Below, piece after piece: positions 8,128-18,975 of a stretch of DNA of 64,000 bases (its first letter is position 1; each line of letters begins with the position of its first letter). Where the stretch lies: positions 1 to 64,000 of the forward strand of contig JACJXS010000011.1 of assembly GCA_020636545.1 (NCBI GenBank), written 5' to 3'. The notes below the pieces were generated by a model that had not been told where the DNA came from, ran no database searches, and worked only from the letters and a program-made list of their open reading frames with translations. This DNA is from Chitinophagales bacterium (GTDB taxonomy: Bacteria > Bacteroidota > Bacteroidia > Chitinophagales > JADIYW01). The position numbers were made by a program, and so were the translations under genes.

Positions 8128-9535
8128 CTACTGTCTTTTAATTCCTGTGCAATAAACTCTTAAATGTCGATCTAAATAGGAATCATTATATACAGATATA
8201 CTTTTAATAAAAGTACCTGCTGGGCAAACACCAAAATTTGTCAAATCATTTTCATCGGAATCTGGATGATTTAAAACACTTTCAATCCCATATCCAGTTT
8301 CAACAGTAGTATAGCCTGATGATAAAGTAGTACACTTAATTGCCAAACCATCATCCAAACGACTAGTAGCATATGCTTGCCAACCTGTTCCAATTGTTCC
8401 ATCAGGACAAATCGCATGATAGTGTTTATTATCTGTGAAATTATAGCGTGGTGCAACATTAGTAGCAGTTGTTCCTGTCCCCTTTGAAGTAGTAACTTGT
8501 GTAGCACCAATATCGTAAGAAGTAGGTCTGTACCACGTAGTGGTAGCAGATAGTAAATTAGATATATCAACGCCTTGAATTTTCATATCACCATCCATGG
8601 AGCCAGTTGCGTAAACGGAAACCGTAGTAGCGCCATATCCAGCTTCTAATTCAATACTATGCCATGTATTATCACTTGAAGTACTTGGTCCTCTTTTAAA
8701 ATCTAATTTTCCTGTTACTAAACCTTGTGTAGCAATAAAATTATGATTTGAAATTGTATTTCCAGATCCAGTTGTGTTTAATACTAAATCTGCATTAGTG
8801 TTTTCATTACTTACAGAAAAGTCATCACTTGACCCGCTGCCAAAACCTGTCCATGCCTTTCTTCCTGCTGCATAGCCTTTAGGATACCATTGTATGTAAG
8901 TATGGTCTGTACCTTCTAAGTTCAAAAGCCCTGCATTGCTTTTTATTAAAGTATTTCCATTAACTTCTAATTTTTGTGTAGGTGCTGTTGTTCCTATCCC
9001 TACTCTATCATTATCTCCATCAACAGAAAAAGTAGTGCCATCAACATTAAACATATTAACACCAGTTCCTGTAAAACTCATTTTATTGGTATTAGTTAAA
9101 GCAGAAACAGTTGTTGGACGCACTAAAGGTCCGCCTAATTCTATGATAAGGGTCAGAAGCACTTGCATTGGGACCTGTAATTGAAATATTTGCACCATTT
9201 TGTGCTTTTACAGAGTTTACCATTCTCACCCATTTTGTACCATCCCAATAATAATAACCAGGCGATACATTATTTGGTGCAGTACCAGCAGTGGCAGTAT
9301 TATAAACCAATAATGAGGTTGCAGGAGAGACTACAGGAGCGGCAGAATTTGTGGCAGTAAGTGCTACATTCGGTATTAACAATCCCTTTTTATCTGCTGC
9401 AGGATCACTTGCAGTACTGATTTCTAATTTTGCCGAATTATCAGGTGAATTTGTGCCAATTCCTACATTGCCTTGTGCTATTGAATTAGTAAAAAAAATA
9501 AATAGCATTACTGTAAAAGCGTAAATCTTTTTCAT
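8128..9535 (-). pseudogene. secreted VGIGT-motif surface protein, frameshifted
   Basis: The 5' frame (9535 down to ~9092) starts MKKIYAFTVMLFIFFTNSIA, a clear signal peptide, then QGNVGIGTNSPD and YYYWDGTKWVRM, motifs of Bacteroidota surface proteins and tail-fibre-like repeats. Near 9145 the frame breaks: DPYHRI in one frame should continue as ELGGPLVRPTT in the other, a net +1 shift. The 3' frame runs to 8128 with another VGIGTTAPTQKLEVNG repeat. The intact product would have about 465 residues. No T9SS sorting domain is evident at the C-terminus. The shift may be a real mutation or a sequencing error. Confidence 0.75.
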
Positions 9536-9618
9536 ATTATTTTCATTTTAAGTTTATTGTTTTAATTTATGGTATATCTATTAAATAATAAATGCCTTAA
9601 AGTAGGTCATCTAATTAA

Positions 9619-11378
9619 TTATTTCACAGTTACTTTTTTAGTAAATACATTTTGGTCATTTTTGAAAGTGATTAAGTAATTACCACTTGCTATATTTTTC
9701 AAATCTAATTCTAATTTATTATTACCACCTTTCAATTCATATTGTTTTGAATTATTCATATTCTGTCCAATGGCATTATATAATTCAGTTTTCAAATAAG
9801 CATCTTGGGAAGTATAAACATCAAAATAGGAAGTTCCATTAGAAGGATTAGGATATATTTCTGAAATTGTAAAATTAGAATTTGGAATTAACTTCGCTTT
9901 TACAATCGGACTATATTTAAACTTATTATCAAAATCTATTTGTTTTAATCTATATAAATAGGTAATGCCACCAAAAACATTGCGGTCATCGTAAGTATAA
10001 ATATTTTCCGTAATAGCATTTCCAGCACCAGCTACAAAATCTAATTTATCAAAAGTCATTCCATCAAGTGAACGTTGAACCTCAAAACCGGCATTATTAA
10101 TTTCTGATGCTGTAACCCATTTCACTTGAATATATTCATTATTAATTGGTTTTGCATCAATACTCAATAATTCAATAGGTAGAGTTGTATTAGAATTATT
10201 AGAAGTTCCATGTATTCTAAAACTAGAAAATGAATTTTGGTTACTTAGTGAAATATCTGTAGCTTTAGTTGTAGAAGCTATTCCACAATAACCATATCCT
10301 GTAAGATGTGCAAACGGAAAAGGACTAAACGGACCAGAAACCCCATCGCCTCCAGGTACACCATTTTTAGCAACTATACGTAAATATTTACTTCCATAGG
10401 GTGTATTGCATGCATTTGGCACTTGAATATAATTTGCAGTTTCTAATTTGCTTCCAGGATGTAAGTTAATAGTATAATTATAACCAGTACTAGCTCCTGC
10501 TGGCGTTACCACCCATTCGTGTGATAAATCATAAGAACTTTCCAAAGTGTACATATCTAAAACTCCGTCAGGTCCACCTATACAATCAGGAATAGGATCT
10601 GGAGAATTTGGCACTTTGTCAGTACCTACATCACAAAACACAAAACGATGAATAGGTGCAGTAGTTGCCGGCTTAATATATCCTAATATGCTTGTTGTGC
10701 TGGAATAGTTGCTAAATTCAAATCAAATGCTTCCATACCATCTAATGAACTAGGCTCAACGCCAATTGGAAAATAAAAATAACCCGTATTGATTTGTCTT
10801 CTTAATTTACCTTCTATATATTTTACTGTTGCACCATTTCCAGTACTATAGCCAGTAAATTTAGCCGTTGATGGATTTTGTAAAAACAATTCGTAAGCAT
10901 AAGCACTTCCATCATTTCCATGAGAAATTGCATCAGTACGGAGAATACCACCAGTACTAGAAAACGCAAAACTACCTGAACCATTTACATTAACATTTGT
11001 ATTCAAAGCGACAACACCAGCACTTTTATTAATATCCATATCATAAAATTGATTTTGGTTAGATGCTGTGCCATTCCAAGTACCCTTAATTAGATGATTA
11101 GAAGTTCCAACAAAACGCTCAATTCCAGTGGAAGTATAATGATTGGAAGATGGAGTATTAGTCCAATCACCAGTAATTTCAATTAAACTTGTAGTATTGG
11201 TAAACGCTCCATCATTGTTGATAATTTCTCCGTTTACATAGAGCGTTGGAACAGTAGCATTAATTTTATCATTCAATTTTACAATAGCTCCATTGATATA
11301 AAACTCATTTGCTGCAAAACTTGTATGTAAAAACAAACAAGAAAGCAAGAAGATTAAAGGTTTGTAAAGTTTTTTCAT
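9619..11378 (-). pseudogene. T9SS-sorted surface protein, frameshifted
   Basis: The 5' frame (11378 to 10683) has the signal peptide MKKLYKPLIFLLSCLFLHTSFA and a beta-rich region ending NLATIPAQQAY-stop. The other frame is open across the break (TSILGYIKPATTAPIHRFVF) and continues to 9619. That 3' part has the T9SS-associated segment PIELLSIDAKPINNEYIQVK, the NNAGFEVQRSLDG block, and a C-terminal sorting domain with ISEIYPNPSNG and SGNYLITFKNDQNVFTKKV. A single-base loss near 10700 explains the split; the joined protein would have about 585 residues. Decay or sequencing error are both possible. Confidence 0.78.
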
Positions 11379-11459
11379 AACAATTAATTAAATTATGAGC
11401 TAAATATAATTAATTATTTTGATAAGTGTCAAATAAATTTCAAAAAAATTATTATTTGA

Positions 11460-11963
11460 GAGATGAGATTTGAGAATCAAGAGCCAAGACTTTATTGTAG
11501 TATTAAGTAGTGAGTATTAAGTATTGAGAAATTAATTCATTCATTACTACATTATTTAATTATTTCATTATAAAAATCCTACCAATCCCAAAATCCTATA
11601 AATCCTGATTCAGACAATTAATTTGAGTAGAAAGTAGTGAGTAGTGAGAAATTCATTACTACATTACTTTATTATTACATTACTTCATTAATTCATTATA
11701 AAAATCCTGCCAATCCCAAAATCCTATAAATCCTGATTCAGACAATTAATTTGAGTAGAAAGTTGTGAGTAGTGAGTAGTGAGAAATTAATTATTTCATT
11801 ACTACATTAATCTTTGTGAACTCTGTGTAAAAACTTTGTGTACTTTGTGGTTAAAAAAATGAGTATTAAGTATTAAGTATTGAGAAATTCATGATTACAT
11901 TACTTTATTATTACATTACTTCATTATTTAATTATTTCATTATAAAAATCCTGATTCAGACAA
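11460..11963. repeat. large intergenic repeat block (families A, B, C, with a ~125-bp direct repeat)
   Basis: The 761-bp gap 11379-12139 contains no gene. Family C occurs at about 11567-11620 and 11693-11746 as CAATCCCAAAATCCTATAAA plus TCCTGATTCAGACAATT, and as a shortened copy at 11936-11963. The first two copies, with their GAGTAGAAAGT tails, form a direct repeat at ~125-bp spacing. Family B is at 11812-11858. Family A words fill the rest. From 11964 to 12139 the sequence is unique and AT-rich and probably holds the promoter of the large surface-protein gene, but no clear box can be named. Confidence 0.85.
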
Positions 11964-12139
11964 AAAAAACACCTACTTATAGGTTATCCACTATATTTAC
12001 ATTGTTATTCACAATATATGTGCATAATAATCAGTAGGGTGTACAAAAACATAATCTTAAAAAATAGCAAAATTGTATGATTTAATGTAATTTTGAATAT
12101 ATTATTAAATACATTTATTATTCTTTATAACTTAGATTT

Positions 12140-15100
12140 ATGAATATATTCTACACTGTTTTTGATATTCCCAAAACACACATAATGAGCCAACGCAAGC
12201 GCCTAGTCAACAAATGTTCAGCCATGCTAAAAAATTATGTAATTTATACAAGCTTAGTTTTGTGTTTTTTTATAAGTGGTAATACTTTTGGGCAAAACAA
12301 ATACAAACTAATTACTTCAACATCTGACTTAGTTGCAGGAGATAAGTATATAATTTCTTCAGCACAATCAGATACTTCCGCACAAGTTTTAGGGTATCAA
12401 AATACAAATAATAGACCACAAGTTACAACTACTGGTGGAGCACCATTTACTGTATCTAGCAGTATAATCACACTCTCTCCAGCAACTGCTAACACTAATA
12501 CAAATAATCCTTATGAAATTACGATAGAACAAGGTTCTGATGCAACACACTATTATTTAAAAGACCCTTTACAAACCAACTCATATCTTGTGCCTGCAAC
12601 AGGAAGCAATAATAATAATAATTTAAAAGGTAAAACAGCCCCAGGAGTTAGCGATTGGACTATAACTTTCTCAAGCAATGCTGCGGTTATAACTAATACA
12701 GGAGATCCTAATACAAACGGAAGAAATATCCTAAGATATAATTCAGGTTCTAGTTTATTCAGTTGCTATTCCACTGGACAAGCCGCTGTATATTTATTTC
12801 GTAAAGTATTTACAATTACCTACGACGGCAATGGTAGTGATGGAGGAACTGTACCAACAGATGCTAGTAGTCCTTATTTTTCTGGCTCTACTGTAACTGT
12901 TTTAGGTGCAGGTACAATGACAAAAACAGGCAATACTTTTGCCGGATGGGATAGCGACAATGACGGTACTGCAAATTTTACAGGTTCTGGTAGCAAAACA
13001 TTTAGTATTTCTGCTAATACTACATTAAAAGCGGTATGGACGCCTAGTGGTTGCACTACACAAACTATAAATCCTATTGCATCATCCGTTACTAAAACGT
13101 ATGGGGATGTTGCTTATAGCGTTGCTACTACTGCTACTTCTAGTTTAACAGTTACCTACTCCAGCAGCAATACAAGTGTGGCTACAGTAGATGCAAGTGG
13201 TAACGTAACAATAGTAGGTGCTGGTACTGCTACCATTACTGCGGCTCAAGCTGGTAATAGTTCATACTGTGCTGCAACATCGCTTACACAGGCATTAACT
13301 GTAAATAAAAAAAACTTAACAATTACTGGGCTTACTGCCAACGATAAACTATATGACGGAACTACAACGACTACTCTAAATGGTACAGCAACATTAAATG
13401 GGGTATTAGCAGGCGATGCATCCAATGTTAGCCTTGGCGGAGCTCCTAGTGTCAATTTTAACGATGCAACAATGGCATGCTCTAAGACTGTTACTGTTTC
13501 CGGTTACACTATTTCTGGTTCTGCATCGAGTAATTATTCGCTAACGCAACCATCAGGCTTTACGGCCTGTATAAATGGGATAAGCACTAATAACTCAACT
13601 ACATTAGGGCCATTTTGTAATTTTACCAGTAATACTATTGCATTGCCCTACACTGTGGTCGGTTCATTTGCAGGTCAGTATGATATACAAATTTCAAATA
13701 GTTCAGGTACTTTCCCTACAAATGCAACAACACAACTATTAACCTATGTATCCAACTCTGGAGGTATAGTAACAGCTACCTTGCCAGCATCTTATACCAC
13801 AGGTACAAAATATAGAGTTAGGGTTGTAAACAGCTCTCCCGCTTTTTATTTATCGGGGAATAATGGCAGCGATTTTACCATTACAGCTGTAGCCACCCCA
13901 ACGCTAAGTATCACATCTTCTCCTGCAGCGGTAGCTGGTACTACTACCATTTGTAGTGGCACGAATGTTACGTTTACAGCCACACCTGCTAGTGTAGGTG
14001 GTGGTACAGTATCTTATCAATGGAAACTGAATGGCACTAACGTTGGAACAAATAGCAATTCATATAGCAACAATACATTGGCAACTGGCAATACCATAAC
14101 TTGCGACATTACCATAACTGGCGGTTGTGTTACAGCCACCTCTGCCAGCAGCAATACCATTACTATGGCGGTAAATACAACACCCACAAATGACTTGTGT
14201 AGCAATGCCGTGGGCTTAACCGCAAATGCCGCTGCAGTAGGTGGTACAATGACACCATGTGCAGGATTTGAAACGCCTTTCAGTGGTAGTAAAAAAGATG
14301 TTTGGTATAAATTTGTTGCACCTTGTACTGCCGATTATACCATTATCCTTACGGGTTTTACAGGTGATATGGATATGGCATTATTTTACAATAGCAATAG
14401 TTGCCCATCATCTACTACTACAATAGCAAGCTCAACGACAAGCACTTCCACCGAAACAATAACCCAAGCACTTACGAGTGGCAATACATATTACATTCGT
14501 GTTTATGCATTTAATACTACAGCAGAATCGTCAAGTTTCACTATACAGGCTACAGGTATTACTTCCGTTCCAGCACAACCCGACCCAATAGTGGGCGAAA
14601 CTTCTGTGTGTCCTGGCTCAAGCCAAACATATACGACCAATCCCGTTGCCGATGCCACCAGCTATACATGGTCAATACCTTCCGGCTGGAATATTACTGC
14701 AGGTGCAGGTACTACTTCTATTACTGTAACTACTGGCATCAGTGGCGGTACGGTTTCTGTTACCGCCGACAACGGTTGCGGCAGTAGCACCGCCAGAAAC
14801 TTAGCTGTGAGTATGTTGGCAATACCTTCTACCCCAACGGCTACGGCAGGTACTGCCATTACGGGTGCTTCTTTTACGGCAAACTGGAACAGCGTTGGTG
14901 GCATTACAGACTATAGTGTAGATGTATATACCTATAGTGCCAATCAAAATATGGCGGTATGGACATTTCCAACAAGTGGTGCAACTACTACCGCAGATAT
15001 TTATAATGCTAATAATAATGGAAAAACAATTACACGACAAGGTGGTGGATCGATAACGGATGTTTCAGGTGCAACCACAAAAGCTGCGAATGGTAATGGT

Positions 15101-18100
15101 GGCTGGGATGGTGGTAGTGGCTCTAAATACTGGCAAATAATAATTGACGCTACGGATAGTAAAAATCTTACCTTATCTTCTAAACAATATTCTTCAAATA
15201 CAGGTCCGAGGGATTGGAAAGTACAATATAAAATAGGCAGTAGTGGAACTTGGACAGATATTACAAGTGGAAATATAACAGTTGCTAATAATTTTACAAC
15301 AGGTGTATTAACCAATTTAGCACTACCATCGGCTTGCGATTTCCAACCCGAATTATATATCCGTTGGATAATGACTTCAAATACCCAAGCAGATGGCGGA
15401 GGTTCTGTAGCATCTGGCGGTACAAGTAGAATAGATGACATATATGTAAATGGAGATATGTTTTCTTACGTACCGGGATATGAAAATATTATTACTAGCG
15501 GTACTTCCTTAGCCGTTACTGGTCTCTCTCCTAATACCGATTATTATTATGTAGTAAGAGCAGATAATGGGAATTGTGTATCTCCCAATTCTAATGATAT
15601 AAAAGTAACTACTTCTTCGTGTGTATCTGCTACTCATACTGTTACATCTATTATGCCAAACACAGGTCCAGTTGGCACTAGAGTATTAATACGAGGAACA
15701 GGCTTTACCAGCATTACCGATGTGCAAATTGGTGGCATATCTTTTACAGATTATACCATTGTGGATAATACCACTATTATTGCTAGGATACCAGATGGTG
15801 CTACTACCTCAACAATTGATGTATTTAATAACGGTTGCCCAAAATCATCTGGCACTTTTACGCTTTTGAGCAGCGTAGGGTTATGTGGAGGAGCTGCATC
15901 TGCAACTCCTACCGATTTATTGATTTCTGAAGTATATGATTCTGAAACAGGTAGCCGAGGATATATTGAATTGTATAATGGAACGGCATCTACCATTAAT
16001 TTAGCTAATTATAAAATAAAAATATCTACTGGAGCAACTAATTGGGTAAGTTTAAGCGGCTCATTAGCTCCTAATAAATTTGCTATTGTAAAAATTGGTA
16101 GCACTGGCACTGATTGTGGTACTTCTATTACAACTTCAGGAACATTAGTGATAGACCGAAATTCTTCAAGTGGGTATAATGAAAATGACCCAATTGAATT
16201 GTATAAAGGAAATACTACGAAAATAGATAGAATGGTAACTCCAAATGAAAAAGGATTTAATATGGAGAGAAATACCTTAACTGACGCACCTTCTACTACC
16301 TTTACTTCGGCAAACTGGACAAAAAATAGCACAGAAACATGCAGCACCTTGGGTTATGCTTCTTTTGCTACAGCACCATTATTGGTTATAAATACCAGTG
16401 CCACCGATTGGACGACTTGCCCCGGCACAGTACAATTTACCGTATCAGCTACCGCAACACCAGCACCCATATCGTCATATACTTGGTATTACAACGATTT
16501 TAATTTGATGAATGGGTGGCAATTAGTAAGTGGAAATATTACAGGTGCAACAGGCACCAACACGGCAACGCTTACCTTACCTGCAGATTTTGCACCTTTG
16601 TATAATTATCAATTTTATTGTGATATAAATAAAACAAATAGCGGTAATTCTTGTACTAAAGCCACTAATGCTGCCTATTTTACTTATCCTACAGCACCCT
16701 ATTACAGAACAAAAGCAAGTACTACAAATGGTAGTTGGACTACAGCCAATGAATGGGAAATGACTACTGATATTAACTTTGTAAGCCCTGCACCTATAAC
16801 AGCATGTGCTTATCCACTCTCAGTTAACTCATCAGCTGCATTTATACAAAACGGTACTAAAACCACTATTGGCGATGGTGTTTCAAGTTATGTAATTGAT
16901 ATTGATAAAATAACGATTGACGGTACATTAGAACTTCATAAAAAATCTTCCTTATTTGTTTATGATAGTACTGCTGGAGCCGATATGATAGTTAATGGAA
17001 CATTGATAGACAGAGGGAGTTCTAGCAATGGTATTGCTTTTACGGGTGCATCTTATCTTTCTGGTTCAGGCTGGACTATGGGTAGTGCGGCTACTGTAAT
17101 AAAAACCAATAATGCCTCTGTAGATGAATACAAAACACACTATCAAGATGGCATTAGCACCATACCAGATGGCAGTGCTGGTGCAAATTGGATATATCAA
17201 TACAATGGAGATGGTAATCCAAGCGTAAATGCCATCGGTATGTTTTATCCTAATTTAATATTTGAAAATACAACGGGTGCTGCATATAGTTTTATTACAT
17301 CAACATCTTTATTAAAAGGTGGTTCTGATTATTGTACTGTAAAAGGCAACTTCAACATTGGTACCACTGGTACAAATCCTGTTACAGTTTATAACAATAA
17401 CTTCAATACACAAGCAATGAAGGTGCTGGGTAACTTATCTATAGGTACTGGTTCTATTTTATCAAATGCTTCTTATGATGGGAACACTTCAGTAAATCAC
17501 GGACATGGAACTGGCATTGAGCTATCAGGGAATTTAACAAATGATGGAACCTTTACAAATAACTCTAATAGTATAGGAATTTTGAGATTTAAAGGGACTG
17601 GGACACAAATAGTTTCGGGTGCAGGTACATTCAACTTATACAATGTTGAACTTGATAAACCATCGCAAACATTGGTAGATCAACAAGTAAATTTAACTGC
17701 CCAAAATAATTTGAATTTTAATGCAGGTGGTATTTTAAAAACTAATTCTAATGTCTTTTCGGTAAACAATGGAAGTATTACAAATGCAGTTACCGGGCAT
17801 GATGCTCCTTATACTGGATTGGCATCACCTACATATTCAAACGACAAATATATATTTGGCAGATTAGAACGTATGGTCAATACCAACGGCATTTACGATT
17901 TCCCAGTGGGTGATGCCGTTGCTGGTGAAGGCTATAACCCAATTCGTTTTGAAAGAATAAGCGGAACCGGAAATGCAACAGCATGGTTTATTCCTGGAGA
18001 CCCAGGGTCTATAAATGTTGGTCCTGTTAGTGTATCTTGTACTAGAGATAATTTTTATCATTTTACAGATATGACTGGCGAGGGAAAATGGCGAATGAGT

Positions 18101-18910
18101 GGAGCATCTTTTAATTATAATATTTATTTGCACCCTAATCAAAACAACAATAATGTGCATCCAAATGAATTAGGCACCAATTATCCATATTTCTATAGAA
18201 ATAATTATCGTACCCTAAAAGCAACAGATGGTACCACAGACTGGACGCCATTTGCTGGTGATGGTAATATTTGTGTCGTTGGCTCATATTATAATTGCCC
18301 TGGTACAAATTTTAGCGGATTTTCCGACTTCGCTATTCCTGGTGGCGACGGATTATCTACGGCATTACCTATTGAATTGGTTTCTTTCACTGCGAAATGT
18401 ATTGAAAATGAAAAAGTGCAACTCCATTGGATTACTGCTTCTGAAAGAAATTCGGCAAACTTCATTATAGAAAAATCTTTAGATGCTATTCATTTTTATC
18501 CAATTGGAACAGTTCAGGCTGCAGGAAATTCTATTTCTGAATTACATTATCAATTTATAGATGAATTACCAAATGATAAAGCATATTATAGATTAAAGCA
18601 AATAGATTTAGACAACAAAGAAAACATTCATCCTGTTATTTATACAAAATGCGGTTTGACTATAAACGGCATTCAAGTTTATTATGCAGGAAATAATCAG
18701 ATTCATGCAGATATTCAAACCAATAAAACAGAAGATTATATATTCAATCTATATCAAACAGATGGTAAATTGATTTTTCATCATTCAAAAGTAATATTGG
18801 AAGGCAAGAGCAAAGTTATTCTTTCTCATAATCAATTAGCAAAAGGTATTTATCTTTTGCAAGTAATAAATGGCGAGAATATGCAAACAAAAAAGATAGT
18901 TGTAGATTAG
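12140..18910 (+). CDS. giant mosaic surface protein with T9SS sorting domain
   Basis: A 2256-residue secreted protein. The signal peptide is inside LKNYVIYTSLVLCFFISGN; the start could be ATG 12140, 12185 or 12224. Approximate modules: InlB-like repeat FAGWDSDNDGTANFTGSG (223-299), bacterial Ig-like domain (307-387), YDG/MBG-like domain NDKLYDGTTTTTLNGTA (390-484), pre-peptidase-like beta domain WYKFVAPCTADYTI (680-803), PKD-like domain (813-883), FN3 split by an insertion (897-1157), IPT/TIG domain (1167-1240), lamin-tail domain LLISEVYDSETGSRGYIELY (1253-1410), and a T9SS sorting region at the end (PIELVSFTAKCIENEKVQLH, then GIYLLQVINGENMQTKKIVV). Probable adhesin or multidomain exoprotein; no catalytic domain is obvious. 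Confidence 0.88.
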   Translation: MNIFYTVFDIPKTHIMSQRKRLVNKCSAMLKNYVIYTSLVLCFFISGNTFGQNKYKLITSTSDLVAGDKYIISSAQSDTSAQVLGYQNTNNRPQVTTTGGAPFTVSSSIITLSPATANTNTNNPYEITIEQGSDATHYYLKDPLQTNSYLVPATGSNNNNNLKGKTAPGVSDWTITFSSNAAVITNTGDPNTNGRNILRYNSGSSLFSCYSTGQAAVYLFRKVFTITYDGNGSDGGTVPTDASSPYFSGSTVTVLGAGTMTKTGNTFAGWDSDNDGTANFTGSGSKTFSISANTTLKAVWTPSGCTTQTINPIASSVTKTYGDVAYSVATTATSSLTVTYSSSNTSVATVDASGNVTIVGAGTATITAAQAGNSSYCAATSLTQALTVNKKNLTITGLTANDKLYDGTTTTTLNGTATLNGVLAGDASNVSLGGAPSVNFNDATMACSKTVTVSGYTISGSASSNYSLTQPSGFTACINGISTNNSTTLGPFCNFTSNTIALPYTVVGSFAGQYDIQISNSSGTFPTNATTQLLTYVSNSGGIVTATLPASYTTGTKYRVRVVNSSPAFYLSGNNGSDFTITAVATPTLSITSSPAAVAGTTTICSGTNVTFTATPASVGGGTVSYQWKLNGTNVGTNSNSYSNNTLATGNTITCDITITGGCVTATSASSNTITMAVNTTPTNDLCSNAVGLTANAAAVGGTMTPCAGFETPFSGSKKDVWYKFVAPCTADYTIILTGFTGDMDMALFYNSNSCPSSTTTIASSTTSTSTETITQALTSGNTYYIRVYAFNTTAESSSFTIQATGITSVPAQPDPIVGETSVCPGSSQTYTTNPVADATSYTWSIPSGWNITAGAGTTSITVTTGISGGTVSVTADNGCGSSTARNLAVSMLAIPSTPTATAGTAITGASFTANWNSVGGITDYSVDVYTYSANQNMAVWTFPTSGATTTADIYNANNNGKTITRQGGGSITDVSGATTKAANGNGGWDGGSGSKYWQIIIDATDSKNLTLSSKQYSSNTGPRDWKVQYKIGSSGTWTDITSGNITVANNFTTGVLTNLALPSACDFQPELYIRWIMTSNTQADGGGSVASGGTSRIDDIYVNGDMFSYVPGYENIITSGTSLAVTGLSPNTDYYYVVRADNGNCVSPNSNDIKVTTSSCVSATHTVTSIMPNTGPVGTRVLIRGTGFTSITDVQIGGISFTDYTIVDNTTIIARIPDGATTSTIDVFNNGCPKSSGTFTLLSSVGLCGGAASATPTDLLISEVYDSETGSRGYIELYNGTASTINLANYKIKISTGATNWVSLSGSLAPNKFAIVKIGSTGTDCGTSITTSGTLVIDRNSSSGYNENDPIELYKGNTTKIDRMVTPNEKGFNMERNTLTDAPSTTFTSANWTKNSTETCSTLGYASFATAPLLVINTSATDWTTCPGTVQFTVSATATPAPISSYTWYYNDFNLMNGWQLVSGNITGATGTNTATLTLPADFAPLYNYQFYCDINKTNSGNSCTKATNAAYFTYPTAPYYRTKASTTNGSWTTANEWEMTTDINFVSPAPITACAYPLSVNSSAAFIQNGTKTTIGDGVSSYVIDIDKITIDGTLELHKKSSLFVYDSTAGADMIVNGTLIDRGSSSNGIAFTGASYLSGSGWTMGSAATVIKTNNASVDEYKTHYQDGISTIPDGSAGANWIYQYNGDGNPSVNAIGMFYPNLIFENTTGAAYSFITSTSLLKGGSDYCTVKGNFNIGTTGTNPVTVYNNNFNTQAMKVLGNLSIGTGSILSNASYDGNTSVNHGHGTGIELSGNLTNDGTFTNNSNSIGILRFKGTGTQIVSGAGTFNLYNVELDKPSQTLVDQQVNLTAQNNLNFNAGGILKTNSNVFSVNNGSITNAVTGHDAPYTGLASPTYSNDKYIFGRLERMVNTNGIYDFPVGDAVAGEGYNPIRFERISGTGNATAWFIPGDPGSINVGPVSVSCTRDNFYHFTDMTGEGKWRMSGASFNYNIYLHPNQNNNNVHPNELGTNYPYFYRNNYRTLKATDGTTDWTPFAGDGNICVVGSYYNCPGTNFSGFSDFAIPGGDGLSTALPIELVSFTAKCIENEKVQLHWITASERNSANFIIEKSLDAIHFYPIGTVQAAGNSISELHYQFIDELPNDKAYYRLKQIDLDNKENIHPVIYTKCGLTINGIQVYYAGNNQIHADIQTNKTEDYIFNLYQTDGKLIFHHSKVILEGKSKVILSHNQLAKGIYLLQVINGENMQTKKIVVD

Positions 18911-18962
18911 AAGAAAATCACAAAATACATTCTAATATTTTTTACGACTTTAGTAAATATGT

Positions 18963-18970
18963 TATATTTG
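18963..18970 (+). promoter_or_regulatory. -7 box TATATTTG upstream of lpxA
   Basis: This matches the Bacteroidota -7 consensus TAnnTTTG. It ends only 5 bp before the lpxA ATG at 18976, so a transcript from it would have almost no leader. The -33 element is weak (TTTA at about 18941). Moderate confidence. Confidence 0.45.
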
Positions 18971-18975
18971 TAGGA

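Noticed and set aside
8128..11378. Programmed frameshifting in the two surface genes
   Set aside because: No slippery heptamer or downstream pseudoknot was seen at either break, and the two shifts have opposite signs. Mutation or sequencing error is simpler.
11460..11963. CRISPR-like direct repeats
   Set aside because: Repeat units are long, degenerate and composite with ~125-bp periods and no unique spacers.
13246..13455. Antisense open frames across the giant surface-protein gene
   Set aside because: They are shadows of a Thr/Ser-rich coding sequence, which tends to leave the opposite strand open; their peptides show no domain pattern.
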